DNA from: Cryptococcus deneoformans JEC21
Taxonomy: Eukaryota; Basidiomycota; Tremellomycetes; Tremellales; Cryptococcaceae
DNA: 64,000 bases
Reading direction: 5' to 3'
Assembly: GCF_000091045.1 (NCBI RefSeq)
Contig: NC_006679.1
Coordinates: 336,781 to 400,780 of the forward strand
The position numbers were made by a program, and so were the translations under genes. The notes under the pieces were generated by a model, which was not told the origin of the DNA, searched no databases, and saw only the letters and a list, made by a program, of their open reading frames with translations. Positions 11,695 to 24,300 of this stretch are shown here, in pieces (within the stretch, counting starts at the first letter, position 1; every line of letters starts with the position of its first letter).

Positions 11695-13612
11695 ATGTCT
11701 GGAACACTTATTTCTTCCCTCGTATGGGTTCCCAGAGGCCGTGCGGCGGAAAAACCCAAAAAGTATCAGCTCGATGAAGACGAGATCGAACGTGTAGGCA
11801 AGCTCGGCGGGCCTGGTGTTCTCGAACAGCTCAAGAGTGAGATAGCGGCTGTGGAGGATGGTGAAGAGATGGAAGGCGGTGATGAGGAAGAGGACTGGGA
11901 GGACGAGGATGACGAAGAGGGTAATGAGGAGGCAGACAATGACGATGACGACGAGAAGATGGATGAAGACAAGGAGCCCGAGAAGCCATTTGACCCTAAT
12001 GACCTATCAGCTTTCAAGATGGACGAATACGATGAAGAGGAGTCCAAAGGCGTTGGTAAGTATTTATCGTATGTATCAATTAGTTTAAGCTGACCGAATG
12101 CAGCGATGGGTGCTTTCGCCAACATCAAAGGTCTGACATATTATCGCGACAACGAGGAAGATCCATATATCACCCTCAAGGAGGTTCGTGTCTTGCTGCT
12201 GATGATACTACCGACAATTGCCCATCGGCTAATTCGTTTTAACAGGATGAAGAAGAAAACGAGGACGAGGAGCTTGTTCTCCTCCCCACAGATTCTATGA
12301 TTATCTCTGCCCGAACGACCTCCGACCTCTCATCCCTCGATTTCCATGTCTACGCCGATGTCGACGAGAACCTTTATGCGCACCATGACCTTATGCTTCC
12401 TGCCTTCCCCTTGTGTGTGGAATGGCTAGACTTCTCTCCTGGTCCTGATGCCAACGGTGCTGCTCCCGAAGGCGCTAAGCCCGGTAACTACGTCGCTGTT
12501 GGCTCTTTCGACCCCAGTATTGAAATATGGGATGCCGACCTCGTTGATGGTCTTTATCCCCGGGCTATCCTCGGCCCATCACCTTCGCTTGAAAAGCCAG
12601 AGGCCAAACCCCTTGGTACCGGTAAGAAGAAGCGAAAACAAATGGTACAGCCTGCTGCCAACGCCGACTACCATGTCCAGCCCGTGCTTTCTCTTTCCTG
12701 GACACCCAATCACCGAAACCTGCTCCTTTCCGGTTCTGCCGACGGTACTATCAAACTTTGGGATTTGACTCGTGAATCACCCATGGGTGCTATGCGCAGC
12801 TGGGACAAGGTCCATGGTGGTGAAAAGGTTCAGGCTGTGGAGTGGAACAGGAGCACCGTCGGCGGTTTGGACAAGGTCTGCCTGAGTGCAGGTTATGACA
12901 GGACGGTCAAGGTTTGGGATGGGCGAGCGGTGGACGAAGCTATCGGATTGCAAGTCGCTAGTGACATTGAGTGTGTCAGATGGGACCCATGGGAGCCTTA
13001 CTCTTTCTACGTACGTTAAGCTCATCCCGAGCTAGAGTATCAGCGTGACTAACTTAGTACATTGTCTAGGTTTCTTTGGAGAATGGTCTCATTCTCTCTT
13101 ACGACTCTCGAGTGCTCTCATCCTCCAAATCGTCATCTCTTGCTACAGGCTCCTCCAAGTCCTCTGGCTTCCTTACTACCGCTCAACCTAAATTCACCCT
13201 CTCTGCGCACGATGGTCCTGCTTCTGCTCTTGACATCAATCCCCACATCCGCGGGTGTATCCTTACTGCGGGCATGGACAAAACTGTCAAAATTTGGAAC
13301 GTCCAAGACGAGGAATCTGAAGGTATTCCCCGCCGCAAGAGGGAAATCAATCTTGCCACCTCACGAGACCTTGGCCTTGGTAGGGTCTTCGCCGCCCGAT
13401 GGTCACCTGATCCCGAGACACCACTTACAGTTGCGGCAGCCGGTAGCAAAGCGACTTTGCAAGTGTGGGACGTGGCCTCCAACCCCGGAGCAAGAAAAGC
13501 GTTCGGTGAGAGGCTGAGAAGACATGGGCGGGAGTTAGGTGAGATCAAGAAGGGTGGCGGTATTGTGGCTGTTGACGGAGGTGAAGAGGAAGAATCTGAG
13601 GGAGAAGAGTAG
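11695..13612 (+). CDS. PWP1: Periodic tryptophan protein 1 homologue (WD40, ribosome biogenesis)
   Basis: The ATG at 11695 gives MSGTLISSLVWVPRG, the conserved Pwp1 N-terminus. A long acidic run (residues about 55-100, EEDWEDEDDEEGNEEAD) precedes the WD40 propeller. Introns lie at about 12056-12103, 12184-12246 and 13012-13069. Conserved Pwp1 segments include AMGAFANIKGLTYYRDNEED, the acidic DEEENEDEELVLLPTDSMII, GSFDPSIEIWDADLVDGLYP, and WD units ending in TIKLWDL, TVKVWDG, TVKIWNV and TLQVWDV. Known Pwp1 proteins act in the nucleolus in large-subunit/pre-rRNA processing. The product ends in an acidic GEEEESEGEE tail. The second donor (GTTCGT) is non-consensus but keeps the frame. Confidence 0.95.
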
Positions 13613-14929
13613 ATGACTTAGAAACTGATGACTGATGATGTGTATGCAATCTCGTGCTTGCTTGCATGTTGGAGTCTCTGGCATCATTCCATTATGGCTT
13701 AAAAACAATGTAAAGTAACTTTTTGGCGTATAAATAATGTTTTAGAGCCAGTTCTCGTAAATGAATAACAATGCCGACAGTGCTATATGGAGTAATTGTT
13801 CGGCGAGGCATGGTTGTACTAATGAACTACGCGTTTCTTATGTATTTCCCGACGCCCTAGTGATGTTTAAAGAGAATGCTGCATAATAGTAATAAGAAGA
13901 AGACGTTGAAAGAAGATCATCCGGTGTTGACATCAGTTTGACATCAAGAAGTCTGCTGATATCAAGTTGACGTCTGAGGGTGTCCCGATCTATGTGGGTG
14001 CTGGGGGGTTGGTTGCCTTGGGCGCCTTATCAGCAGCGGATAGCTCAGCCTCATCAACGGCGTCACTTCGGCGCTTCTTTCATGTACTTCTCCTCATTCT
14101 ACTCTGTTACCGACAAAATCATTACATATACCCTCCAGTTCAGGATTTGAACAACTCAGTTTACTGAGATATTGGACCAATCAAATGTATCCACGCAAAG
14201 CGGAGACACAATTGGATCACATATTGCGTTCACCCCCTTCGGCTCCTCCCTCGTAATCTCTCCATTACGTTACACTATCATCTCTCAACAATCGCCGCGG
14301 GATAACGACCCTCTACATACGAATGAGGCTTTCCATATGATTTGGAAGTGAGTAAAGCTGTGTACATGGTGCACTCCCTCATCACTGTACTGGGCATTCA
14401 CTTTGATGGGGAATCTCACACCGCGCATCATCGGTCGATTATCGCTGTCAGCGCGTCCGTTTCGTTTACGAAGATCTCTCAGCACCCGTCTGGTATACCA
14501 ACAAGGATCCGGCCTGCCTCACTATCGCAATGGCTCCAACTTACTCACGAAATGCGTATACCGAACATCAACAGCGTATAGAACGGCCTGACGGCTCATG
14601 GTCCATCCACCCCTGCACCATTTCTACCGTCCTTTGGTGGTGTCAAAATTCAACACAAACCTATGCAGCTTTCGACCGTTTCTGACTTAGTCCCATATAA
14701 TGCAGCCCAAAACCAGTAATTCTCATATCCGCTCCCCCTTGCTAGACCAGCGACACGACGGATGTAGAATATGGTTGGTCTCTTGATTAAGTTTTGAATG
14801 CATAAAAGACCCCTTCCAGAGACACATTCTCATCCCTTCCTTCATTCACACTTCCCAATTTTCAAACAGAAGCTCCTACGAAACAACTTCAAACCGCTTA
14901 ACAAACAAACAAAGCTACCTACAATCACA
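13613..14929. other. Intergenic region without supported gene
   Basis: This 1.3-kb stretch holds the PWP1 3' region and the promoter of the small gene at 14930. TGACATCA-like repeats occur near 13926-13975, and a TATA-like ATAAAAG lies at 14802-14808 with a CT- then CAA-rich leader after it. No coding frame is convincing. Confidence 0.5.
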
Positions 14930-15238
14930 ATGGTTCGCAACATCACCTTGACGTCTTCGTAAGTCTTTTCTTACTATGTAATTTTCTTCATTGCTAACTT
15001 GCTTGCAAACAGTATGAAGACTAAGAATACCGAGCGTGCTAGCCGCAAATCCCGTCCGAACACTCCTCTCACACTTACTTCTATCGCTTCTTCACCATCA
15101 TCTCCCAGTATCAGGTCGAGCCCTGTCAGCCCCATGAAGTTCGTCATCTCTTTTGAGGCACTTTCCCCAAACTGCGCACCTCGGTGGACTACCAAATATA
15201 TGGGAGGTACTAGAGTGCTTCTCAAGAGGATTGCTTGA
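14930..15238 (+). CDS. Small two-exon protein of unknown function (84 aa)
   Basis: ATG at 14930 opens exon 1 (14930-14958); the intron 14959-15012 is GTAAGT...CAG, 54 bp; exon 2 runs to TGA at 15238. The product starts MVRNITLTSSMKTKNTERA. It is basic, with a serine/proline centre (SSPSSPSIRSSPVSP) and a more ordered end (MKFVISFEALSPNCAPRW...LLKRIA). Support comes from the consensus intron that moves translation from an ATG with good context (CACAATGG), a TATA-like element 120-130 bp upstream, and a CT/CAA-rich leader like that of strongly expressed Cryptococcus transcripts. I recognise no family. It stands alone, about 1.3 kb from PWP1 and 2.2 kb from CDC6. Confidence 0.55.
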
Positions 15239-17394
15239 GCCATTACATGCCCTATCATGTAAGTGATCTGTGTTTGAATTACCGCGGTTCAAACCGACCT
15301 CGGCTCCTCTCAAGATTGCCGCTCGTCATGACACAATACGGGTGAATGGACAATGAGATAATGAGCTTTCGATATCGTATTCTAATTATTATGTTCCTAT
15401 AATGCATGCTGGTGTTTCGCAATTAATCTGAAGGGTTCCATCATCCCGGCGGCAAGCTCGAAACGAACGTTGATGAGGGTCCGTGCGCGCGGTTGTCCGC
15501 CCGTGCGATTTTTGGACTATTATTAAGACTAGGTGCGTGGCGCGAAAATCAAACGCGTCGGCGGCGACGATGTGACGATACCCTACCACGGCAATTCGGA
15601 GTTATAGATATGAGGCGCGACTGGGAGAACGGTAAGACCGCCGGCCCTCGCCCAAGAAGTCACGTATGTATTACTTATATGTGTTTATCCCTTCGATCGA
15701 TCTATGCAGCGAGCAGGATTATATAGTAAACCGAGGATCGAAATGTCGAGCGCTCTTTCAAGAAGAAAATGAGGGCTTGCACTAATGGTACAAATATTTT
15801 ATATGCACCAGTTGCCATTTTTTGCTGGCAAATGGCGACTCGCAAGCTGGTTGGGGTTAGAAGAATGAAGCGGCCCTTTTGAATTACGACTTTTGGATTA
15901 CGACGGGGAGCTTTCCAGCTACTTCTTGTTTGAAGGCTAGACTATGATGTATGAAAAGCCGGCAGGCAGAGGTTCACTTTCTTATTGGGCCATGTGTGCA
16001 CTGTGAATTCACCGGTTGTATTATCCGAATCATCGTTATTTGCATCGTGAGGCCTCCACAAGAAGAGATGATGTCGTACCAACTTGGTACACAACGGAGG
16101 ATATTCTTAGTTTTCAGAGTATTCCGAGCTGCATCGATGATAAGCAGGGAACGTGAACACTGTGCTCTTGAATTCAACAGCGTTATTTAACCCCAAAAGT
16201 AATGCTTAACATCGATATCGTTTTCGAACTTTGGATAAATACTCGCCATATCCATGTCTGCAGTACTGTAGATTACTATTCATAAATCATCAGTAGCCAC
16301 TCATCCATCATCATTCATTATTATCCGTCTTTCGTTCAATACCTGGCTGCCGTCACGCATGCAGGTATTCTGGAAACAGGATACAGAGCAAAAAGCTAAT
16401 GTTCACGTTACGTACCTGAGCACCACTTGAAATTCGTGATTCACCCATTAATCTCTGAAATTGATTGGATTGGTTTTCATCAAGTTTCGTGGATGTCGGA
16501 TCTAATGAGGAACGCGTCACATGAAAAAGGCTAATGTTGGCTGATGCGAAATGCACAGAGCGCACTACTACTGGTTTTGTAATATTCTAAACCATCATGA
16601 AGCACCACCTGCAGTTCATGCGTCCAGTTCGTAATTCCCACGGCTAATGTGTTTCCTGAATATTACCCGTGCTGCATGCAATTTGGTTGAAATGCATTCA
16701 ATGTATTATGTATTAGAGATTTTGAGGACTCTGTATTCCAATGACAGTGACGACGAAATGTGAGCCAGAACGCCGGTAGATGGGATTCGCAATGCGTAAT
16801 GATTGGTAGCCAAGTTTGCAAGTTTCTGAGTTTCTGATTTCTGCTCCAGCTACGTACAGGGGCGTTTCACAGAGGTGACGGGGGTTGGAGACGCGTCTGG
16901 TTGGTGTCCCCTTAACTTGTCTTCGAAGAGCGGCAATAAAACGAATGCATACATGGCGTCGGCATCAGTAGAACGTCGACGTTAAGTGGTCTGTGGTGTC
17001 CCAAAGCATACATGTATCGCAATCAATAAAAGCCAATACACAGCATACACACACAGTTGAAAGCCATAGCGACGCGTGCATGAGCCAGGGATAATTAAAG
17101 ACTCAGGGGTTGACGCGACTGACATGAATTTCGGGTATTGGTGCCTGAAAGCGAATACCGGGCCCATGGATCGATTGCATGGGATTTCGACATGACGGAC
17201 CGAGGGAGTTGTCGTTTCTCACTGATTTTCCGCTACTTACATTCCGCTTTCCCACTCCATTTACCCCGCTTCCTCCCCGCCACCCACATCGTCTCTCCTA
17301 CCCGCCACATATATACTTAACTCACACATCTACGCCTTTTCCTTCCTTCTTTCGCTTCTTGATTCTTTCTCCGACGGGCCTTATCAGTCTCATC
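15239..17394. promoter_or_regulatory. Long region upstream of first CDC6 gene
   Basis: This 2.2-kb region has no supported gene. It carries four exact ACGCGT motifs (15553-15558, 16512-16517, 16891-16896, 17072-17077), one ACGCGA (17113-17118), and a CGCGAAAA motif (15541-15548, similar to SCB/E2F sites). The last 150 bp before the CDC6 ATG is strongly pyrimidine-rich. Confidence 0.5.
16891..17118. promoter_or_regulatory. MCB-like elements proximal to CDC6 copy 1
   Basis: ACGCGT at 16891-16896 and 17072-17077 plus ACGCGA at 17113-17118 lie 280-500 bp upstream of the ATG. CDC6 is an MBF-type G1/S target in yeasts, so the placement is sensible; binding is inferred. Confidence 0.5.
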
Positions 17395-19809
17395 ATGCCC
17401 ACTTCCCCGAAACGGTCCCGCTCTGAGAATGACATCCTTGTCCCTCTTCCCAATCCCTCAACCTTCGGCAGCTCGTCTCGTAACTCTCTGGCTCCTTCCA
17501 CGTCCACGCAGCCACCATCTGCTCTCCCTGTCACACGACGTCAAGCACTGACGCGCTCGCGTTCAACCTCATACAACGTGTCCTCTCGTGGCGTGACCAC
17601 TCGTCGTAACTGCGCTTTGTCAGCTTCATCCTCCGTTCCCAACGTCGGCTTGCCTTCTGGCTCCCTGATCGGTAATGGGGATGGCCTTGGCCTTGGCATT
17701 ACTATTCTTCCTTCTAGGTCGCGTATGACGGGCACAGGTATGCTTCTGCGAACACAATCTACGCCTATGTTATCTACGACGTCCCAAGCGTCCTTAAAAG
17801 CCGTAGCCGCCGGTGCTGACTCAAGCGGATGTGTTGAAAAGTCCGAAAAAGATGGTTTCGACTATACGAGACTACGTAGAGGAAAGGAGAATATTCCTCC
17901 CAAGAAGAATGAAGAAAACGACGACGACGCGCCGAGAAAGAGGCTCAGGATAACTAGTCGAAGTAGCTTCAGTGACGCGTCTGGGAGGCGAAGGAGTGGT
18001 AGTGTTGTCAGCGTAAGGAGTGAAACCAGTGGTAAGTGATATCTAGGACCAATTGGCGAAGCTAGACTAATAAGTATATCCTTCAGGTGGTCGACATGGT
18101 TCACTAGCTCCTTCTACGTCCTCTTCTTCCATTTCTTCTTGGGCCACCGGCTATTTCCCTTCTCCTAATCCCAGTGAATCTTCCTTTTGTACTAGCAACT
18201 CGGATCTCCCAACTCCATCTCGCGCACTTGAAAAGTCGTCTTCCAGCTCCGAAGTGCCCGATACCCCGACCAAATCACGCATCAATCAAGCCACTTGTCT
18301 GCTCACTCCTCCACCATCTTCCCCGGAATTTGCGACTGAAGTCATTGCAAACTTCAAACCAGCTAGAGAAGCGAGTCCTTATAAACAACTCAAGGCTGCT
18401 CTTCGTCTTTGCACCATCTCTGGATATACCGCCAACGATATGATTGTCGGCCGAGAAGAGGAGAAGGCTGCAATTTCCCAATACCTTTTTGATGAGGAAA
18501 ATGACAAGGACGTTGGTATGTACGTGTCAGGCCCTCCAGGAACAGGGAAAACCGCTTTGGTCACTGCTTTCGGCAGGCAAAAAGCCGAACAGGGATGGAG
18601 AGTGGTTGAAGTGGGTTGTATGGGCCTCAAAGTCAATGACTTGTGGCCCAGGTTAGGAGACGAACTTGGTTGCGGGAAGACGGAGGAAGAGGTGACGAAG
18701 TTCGTAAAACTAAATGCGTCGCAAATGTGAGTCTCACACATGTTCTTCGGCTGTTTGCAACTGACATACGCATCAGCCTTATAATCCTGGACGAGGTTGA
18801 CTCACTTATGCCTCCAACTCCTTCCACAGTGCCTCCAGCTACTTCTCATCTTTTCGCCAAGCTTTTTTCTCTTCCTTTTGGTTCGCCTAACACAAAGCTT
18901 ATTGCTATCTCCAATACCCTCGATCTCACCATCCGGGCCCGTCTTGTCCTTCCTAATGGTCTTCAACCATCCGTCCTTCCTTTCAAAGCCTATGGTGCGC
19001 CAGAGATAAGTAACATCGTCAATGCGCGTATCGCCACCGCCAACATCCAGGATATTAAGGTCGACTCAGCGGCCATAACACTTCTCGGTCGAAAGGTGGA
19101 AGCCCAAAATGGTGATCTTCGAATGTGCCTTGGAGTCCTCGGTTCGGCTATCTCTCTCGCCGAGGCCGAATGGATAAAGAAACGCTCGCAAGCAGTCAAT
19201 GATCCGTCCAGGAAGGTACCCATGATCAAGGTTGCCATTCCCCATATCATGAAAGCCCTGGCATCTTATACCGCCCAACTTCGTGCTTCTGCGGGATCAT
19301 CTACTGGTTCAACTTCTGCAGCTGGCAAAAAGATCAAATCGGTTCAGCTGCAAGGCAAGATGGTCCTTGTGGCGTTATTGGTCTATCTGGCTCGTTCAAG
19401 AGCTGGTATGAATGGCTGCCCCGCTCTTGGCACCACTGTTTCACCACCTGGCACCCCTGCAACTGGGTCCGACATCCCAGTTGCCGCACTTTACGCTACT
19501 TACTCCTATCTCCTTTCTCAGTCATCTTCCCCCTTCCCTCCAGCCGCGGAAAGTGACTACCAGGATCTGCTTTCCAATCTTGAAACCTTGGGCTTGATTA
19601 GTCTTCCGTCTGGCACTGGCAAGTGGGCTAATATGAGTACGAACAAAGTAGTGCTTTGCGTAAGGGAAGAGGAAGTGAAAGACGGTATGGGCTTGTTGGA
19701 AGGACAGGATAAAGGCGTAGGAGAGGAAGAAGTCAAGCGTATTTGGGAGAGAGAGGTGGCCAAGGTTCAACGGGTGAAGCAGCGATTGGGAGCGGGCGTC
19801 GAATCATGA
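17395..19809 (+). CDS. CDC6: Cdc6 replication-licensing AAA+ ATPase, copy 1
   Basis: Three exons (17395 to about 18020, 18087 to about 18726, 18777-19809) encode roughly 760 residues. The disordered N-terminus begins MPTSPKRSRSEN, which holds a full CDK site (SPKR), and contains a KEN-box degron in RRGKENIPPKK followed by a basic RKRLRIT stretch. The AAA+ core shows SPYKQLKAALRL, Walker A GPPGTGKTALV, Walker B LIILDEVDSL, sensor 1 AISNTLDLT, and a sensor-2-like NGDLRMCLGVLGSA. A C-terminal winged-helix region (VQLQGKMVLVALLVYLARSR) follows. Cdc6 loads MCM helicase with ORC at origins in G1. MCB-like sites upstream agree with G1/S expression. A diverged paralogue lies at 37941-40480 in the same orientation. 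Confidence 0.93.
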
Positions 19810-21312
19810 TCATTAAGCATGTCCTTCGAAATTAGTTTGGGACATTTCATGCCTAATAAGTTAATGTCTAAGTTGTCAATAGTCTATATAGCTGTCATGT
19901 ATATGTGTACATATTTGTTTTTCCGTATATATTATTAATGTTTATATTATGCCACTGGGCCCGGGTGTCTTCTCATTTTCTAACAATTATCGACACATTC
20001 AACCATCGACGCACGGACAGATAATACTCCGATATGCGGGTGCAGCGTCGCGGGATCAAAATACGGGTTCAGGGATATATTACGTCTCTGCTGCTTAGTT
20101 GGAATGAAGACATGTCGCTTTATGTGCATACACGTGAGCAGAGCTTCTTTCCAGTATTAACTTTTGTCTGGAGATGTGGAAATTATGACTGAACACTAAA
20201 AAGTAAAATCCGCTGTTTTAAAAGCGGCAAAACGGAAACAGGCACGGTCAGTATAAAAAGATATGATAAGCTTCTTAAGTAGCCCTGAATATAGATCGTT
20301 CCTGAAACCTTTAGCTTAAAGACTCCTGCGACGAGTCCAACCTTTGATATTGGAGGCATTTACCATTATTCTGCCATTCGGTCTCCAGAATGGTCAACTC
20401 AGGAGGTAGACAGCCCAAACGAAGTAGAGAATGTCCTCAGTATTAGTAGCATCTGAGCAAAATGTGGCTGATTATGGGCTAGATCGAAACATGAAGAGAA
20501 AAATGGATCAGTGCTGGGGCGACAGATAGAAGAGTGGTATTATGTTTCTTTTTGGGCACAGCGATGGTCATTTTATGAGCTCATAGAAGAAGGGAAACTA
20601 TCCCTCAGAAACATTCCATTTTGCCCTAGTAAAGCTCCACCCCCATCCGAGACCAGTGATGAGCCTTTTATTTGAAGCCTTCGAGCATCCCACGATCACT
20701 CACCGATCCACATACATAAGATCGATGAAGCGATAGAAGCCGACATGTTTAGGGAAGTACTAAGACCTGGAAACCAGCCTCCAGGAGTGATTCCTGGTGT
20801 GGTTTTGTGAAGATTAAAGTTGAACATAATATTGTTCATTGGAGTGTAGACCCTTTACTGTTGGGACGAAGAATGGCAGAACTTAATCGAGAGTGTAAAT
20901 ATAATGAGTCTGGGTGATTCAATGTGGCTACTAATTCCAGACCAAGTTCGAGAGGAGGCACTCCTTGTTCGTCAAGCGGTTTTGTCAGAGGGCCCTCCTT
21001 CAGAAGGCCATCATCTATCTCTATTGAGTCCTACCTAGCTTGAGGTTGAGTAGGCCATGGTAGACTTTCATTAGAAAAAATCATTTTACGTATGTCACGA
21101 GAGTTACCCAGAGAATAGCACCTTTTTTAACAATAACAGACTGGCCCATATTTTTTTACAATAGTCTATCATAGCTGTCATCTCGTCGTTTCTCTTCTTA
21201 CTACATGATGATCATAGATATTATAAATGAGGAATGTCAATCAAAACAAAAGTCCATTAGATACTCATCTCCATTAATCGCCATCTGAAAATGTCATAAA
21301 AACGCGCCTCCA
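19810..21312. other. Convergent intergenic region around the relic
   Basis: It lies between the 3' ends of CDC6 copy 1 (+) and the ArfGAP gene (-). It is AT-rich at the left (ATATATTATTAATG near 19930) and holds the coding relic described separately. Nothing else is supported. Confidence 0.45.
20340..21040 (+). pseudogene. Decayed coding relic, single frame with several stops
   Basis: One reading frame (codon starts at multiples of three) keeps protein-like composition for about 700 bp but is broken by roughly five stops (TGA near 20452, 20467, 20673 and 20808; TAG near 20847). Open pieces include IYHYSAIRSPEWSTQEVDSP, EEWYYVSFWAQRWSFYELIE, GKLSLRNIPFCPSK, EADMFREVLRPGNQPPG and IPDQVREEALLVRQAVL. 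Two of the stops sit in a possible 53-bp GT-AG intron (GTGTGG...TAG, about 20796-20848), and others might fall in further introns, so a spliced gene is not excluded. The family is not recognised; it could be an old gene or a transposon fragment. Confidence 0.4.
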
Positions 21313-24300
21313 TTAAACTTTGGGACCAAACCCAAACCTCAGTCTATCATCTGGCCTCAACCATCTTCCCTCAACATACTTTTGTTTGACAAATTCCTTC
21401 ATCCCTTCCGGCCCTAGCGGTCTCGGTTCTTCATCCCCTCTGGTTGCTTCCCATACAGCGTTCCCTCGAATATTACCCCACTCTCGGGCTAGAGCGATCT
21501 GTTCCGGGGTCCAGTTATCCATGTCGACACTTCTTGCTTTGGAAATGTGAGTTCCCAGCGATCTGTGTATACCGATACAGCGGATACAAAGGAAGAGCAC
21601 GATAGGAGTATTGTGCAAGCCTAAGAGTGTCAATTTAACATCCGCCATTGTGCAGGTCTGACAGGACTCACTGATAGTTGCCCATCGACTCGCCTTCATC
21701 CCACCATGACAGTCCGCACATCTCGCGTTCCCTTCTTCAGATGCAATCTTCTTCAATTCCTTTTTATCATCGGCCAAATCCTCCGCCAACATTGTCGACC
21801 CATCATCACTCTTCGATCTTGTCAACCCTTCACCACCTTGATGCTGAGCCAGCTTATGCTTGTTTGCGTGAGGTTTCCTGATAGCTTCACTCTTAACTCG
21901 GCGTTTGGCACTGCTTGGGCTTTCGGCAAGAGACAGTACCCCGTGTCCGCCGCCGGAGCGGGAAGGAGGTGAGGCGCCTAGACCGAGACCAGCCATTTCC
22001 AGTACACGATTCTCGATATCGTTATCCGCCCACGAAGATTTGGCTCCAGGAGGGGTGCTAATCGGAGGCAGAAGCTGGTTGAATTGTTGCTGAAGAGGTT
22101 GTCTATCAGGAGCAGAGGCAGGTAAACTTTGGCGACTGCCAGCCCTCCCAAACGTCGGTCGAGGAACCTCAAGGCCACCGAATGAGTTGCGTTTCGCCTT
22201 TTCGGACGGTTGGTCAGCCATGTGCGCCGCTAAGTTGATGCTACTTGTCGCGCCGGTCATGGCATTCGTAAATCTCTCTCCACTCTGCTTCAACACTTTT
22301 TTCAAGCTCGTCTTCCTAATCCTCGCTTCTCCACTTGTCGCTTCTACAGGTGTAGAGGGCATTGACTTACGGCCAGTCTGGATGAGCGGAACAAAGCCGA
22401 GACTCAGGTTGCGGGCGGAAAATCCGAGGTTGTATTTGGAGCGGGCGGGGAGAGCGTGGTCGTCGTATGCACCTGATGGTCCCCGAGCTTTGGCTTGATC
22501 GATAGTGCGAACGGTGGAAGTACCGTTGATACATGATTCAATAGCATTGCAGATGGCATAGAGCCATTGCTTAACATTTGCATCAGTAAAAGCCTACAAA
22601 AGCTTAGTGGAAGACATACCTTCATCTCTTGGTCAGAGGTAGCTTGGTATAATCGTCGTCCTTGTGAAGGGGTAACAATCTCAAATACTAAATCGCAGTG
22701 TGTAAGCCTAGTCCATGAAATGAAACATCAATAAACCTACCGAACCGCCTATCCGTCCCTCTTCCCTCACGTACACTAGCAAATTTGAGGTCAATCACCG
22801 CATGCGCTCCTCCTGGCGGACCGGAAATATCCCGATACTAGCGTTTTCATCGGTCAATCACGAATTCGATTCAACTTTGGGAAAAAGAGAACATACTTCG
22901 TAGATACTTGAATGGTCCAAAACGACCCAGTACTTTTCCCATTTGCCCTTTGACCCACTCCCTTTTGTCAGTCCTTCCCACGTCCCTAATCCCCATAGAA
23001 CACCCTCCTTCTTCCGTCCAGCTTCTTCTCTCAATTCATCCTCGTCTCCTCCTGCGCCTAGCCCTCCCACACCACCGACACCCACATTTACTGTGCCAAG
23101 GATAGCAGCTGCACTCGGATGTCCGAGACCAATCTTCGGTACAGGGTGCGGGGAGACGGACGTCATACTCGGGTTGGGGCTGGTGCGTGAATAGCTAGTA
23201 CCGCTTACGGGCCGAGAGCTGTCCATGCTGTGTCTCACTTTATCGCCCGAGCCGACACTGAGACGCAAGTCGGGACTGCTCTCAAACGGCGAAGGAAGAC
23301 GAAGAGAGGCATCATAATCACTTGACCCAGAAGCCGAGGTAGAGGCGATATAGGGAGAGATGTAGTCACCACTTGGCATATGGACAGAATGTCGGGATGG
23401 CATATAAGGACGGGCGTATTCTTTGGGGGGCGGTGGAGGAGGCATGCTGGAGGCTCCTGAAGGGTATGGGACGGTAAGTGTGGGTGACGTCGGGGTAAAC
23501 GCGCTGAGTGGAGAATTCATGATTGCAGGTGTAGAGGCGGTGGTAGGGGAGATGAAGGTGGGGGAAGTGACTATGGTTGGTTGATCAAGCACTTCCGAGT
23601 GGGTAGGCAGCTTGACGATGCCTGTTGTTGACACTCGAGTAACACCCTCGTTCCGCCTGTCAGTCCGCATGTAGCCATCAAAACTGGCTCTAAACGGTCT
23701 TTCGGATACTGGAGAAATGGCAGCGACAGAGTGAGAGCTGCTAGAAGAAGAAAGGAAATCTTTTAGACGACCACCCATAGACCGACCAAACTTGTGTTTC
23801 TTTTGCTTCTTGTGTTCCACTCCAGAAGAGGAGACACTGGCCATTGCATTTCCACTGCCGATATTCCCCAGTCCAAGACCTTCCCCCAGTTTGGCGCCAG
23901 ATGGCTCATCAGCGCATATCGATTCGTATTCGCTCTGCCGTTTTGCAGCGGCCTCTTGCAAGAGTCGAGTTTGGTCATCCCTTCGAGCCCACGCTGAAAG
24001 CAAACTAGCTCGGGTGTTGGAGAGTTGTGATAAACAAGAAGAAAGAGTAGATTTCAATTGTTGATTAGATTGTGCAGGAGAGGATGATCTGCGAAGCTGA
24101 TGGGGTCGTACATGTGATGACTGCCGTATAGCAGCCAGGGCATCTTCGTCGATCTCCTTAACAAAACCAGGCTGCTCGTTCAGCATACTAGCTACCCAAC
24201 CGTAAAGCGCGACAAGGAGGTTCAAACACTCTTCCGAGCTGGGTGGGACGGCAGATAGTAAAAGAGAATGGTGTGTATACCGAGTGAGATCCCACTGGGC

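Noticed and set aside
13967..14167. 66-codon plus-strand ORF and an opposite-strand frame reading KRRSDAVDEAELSAADK
   Set aside because: The plus ORF starts at a non-ATG codon; the minus piece is short, preceded by a stop, and no exon could be linked to it.
15284..15298. tRNA B-box-like GGTTCAAACC
   Set aside because: It is a short palindrome; no acceptor stem, D-arm or anticodon arm could be built around it.
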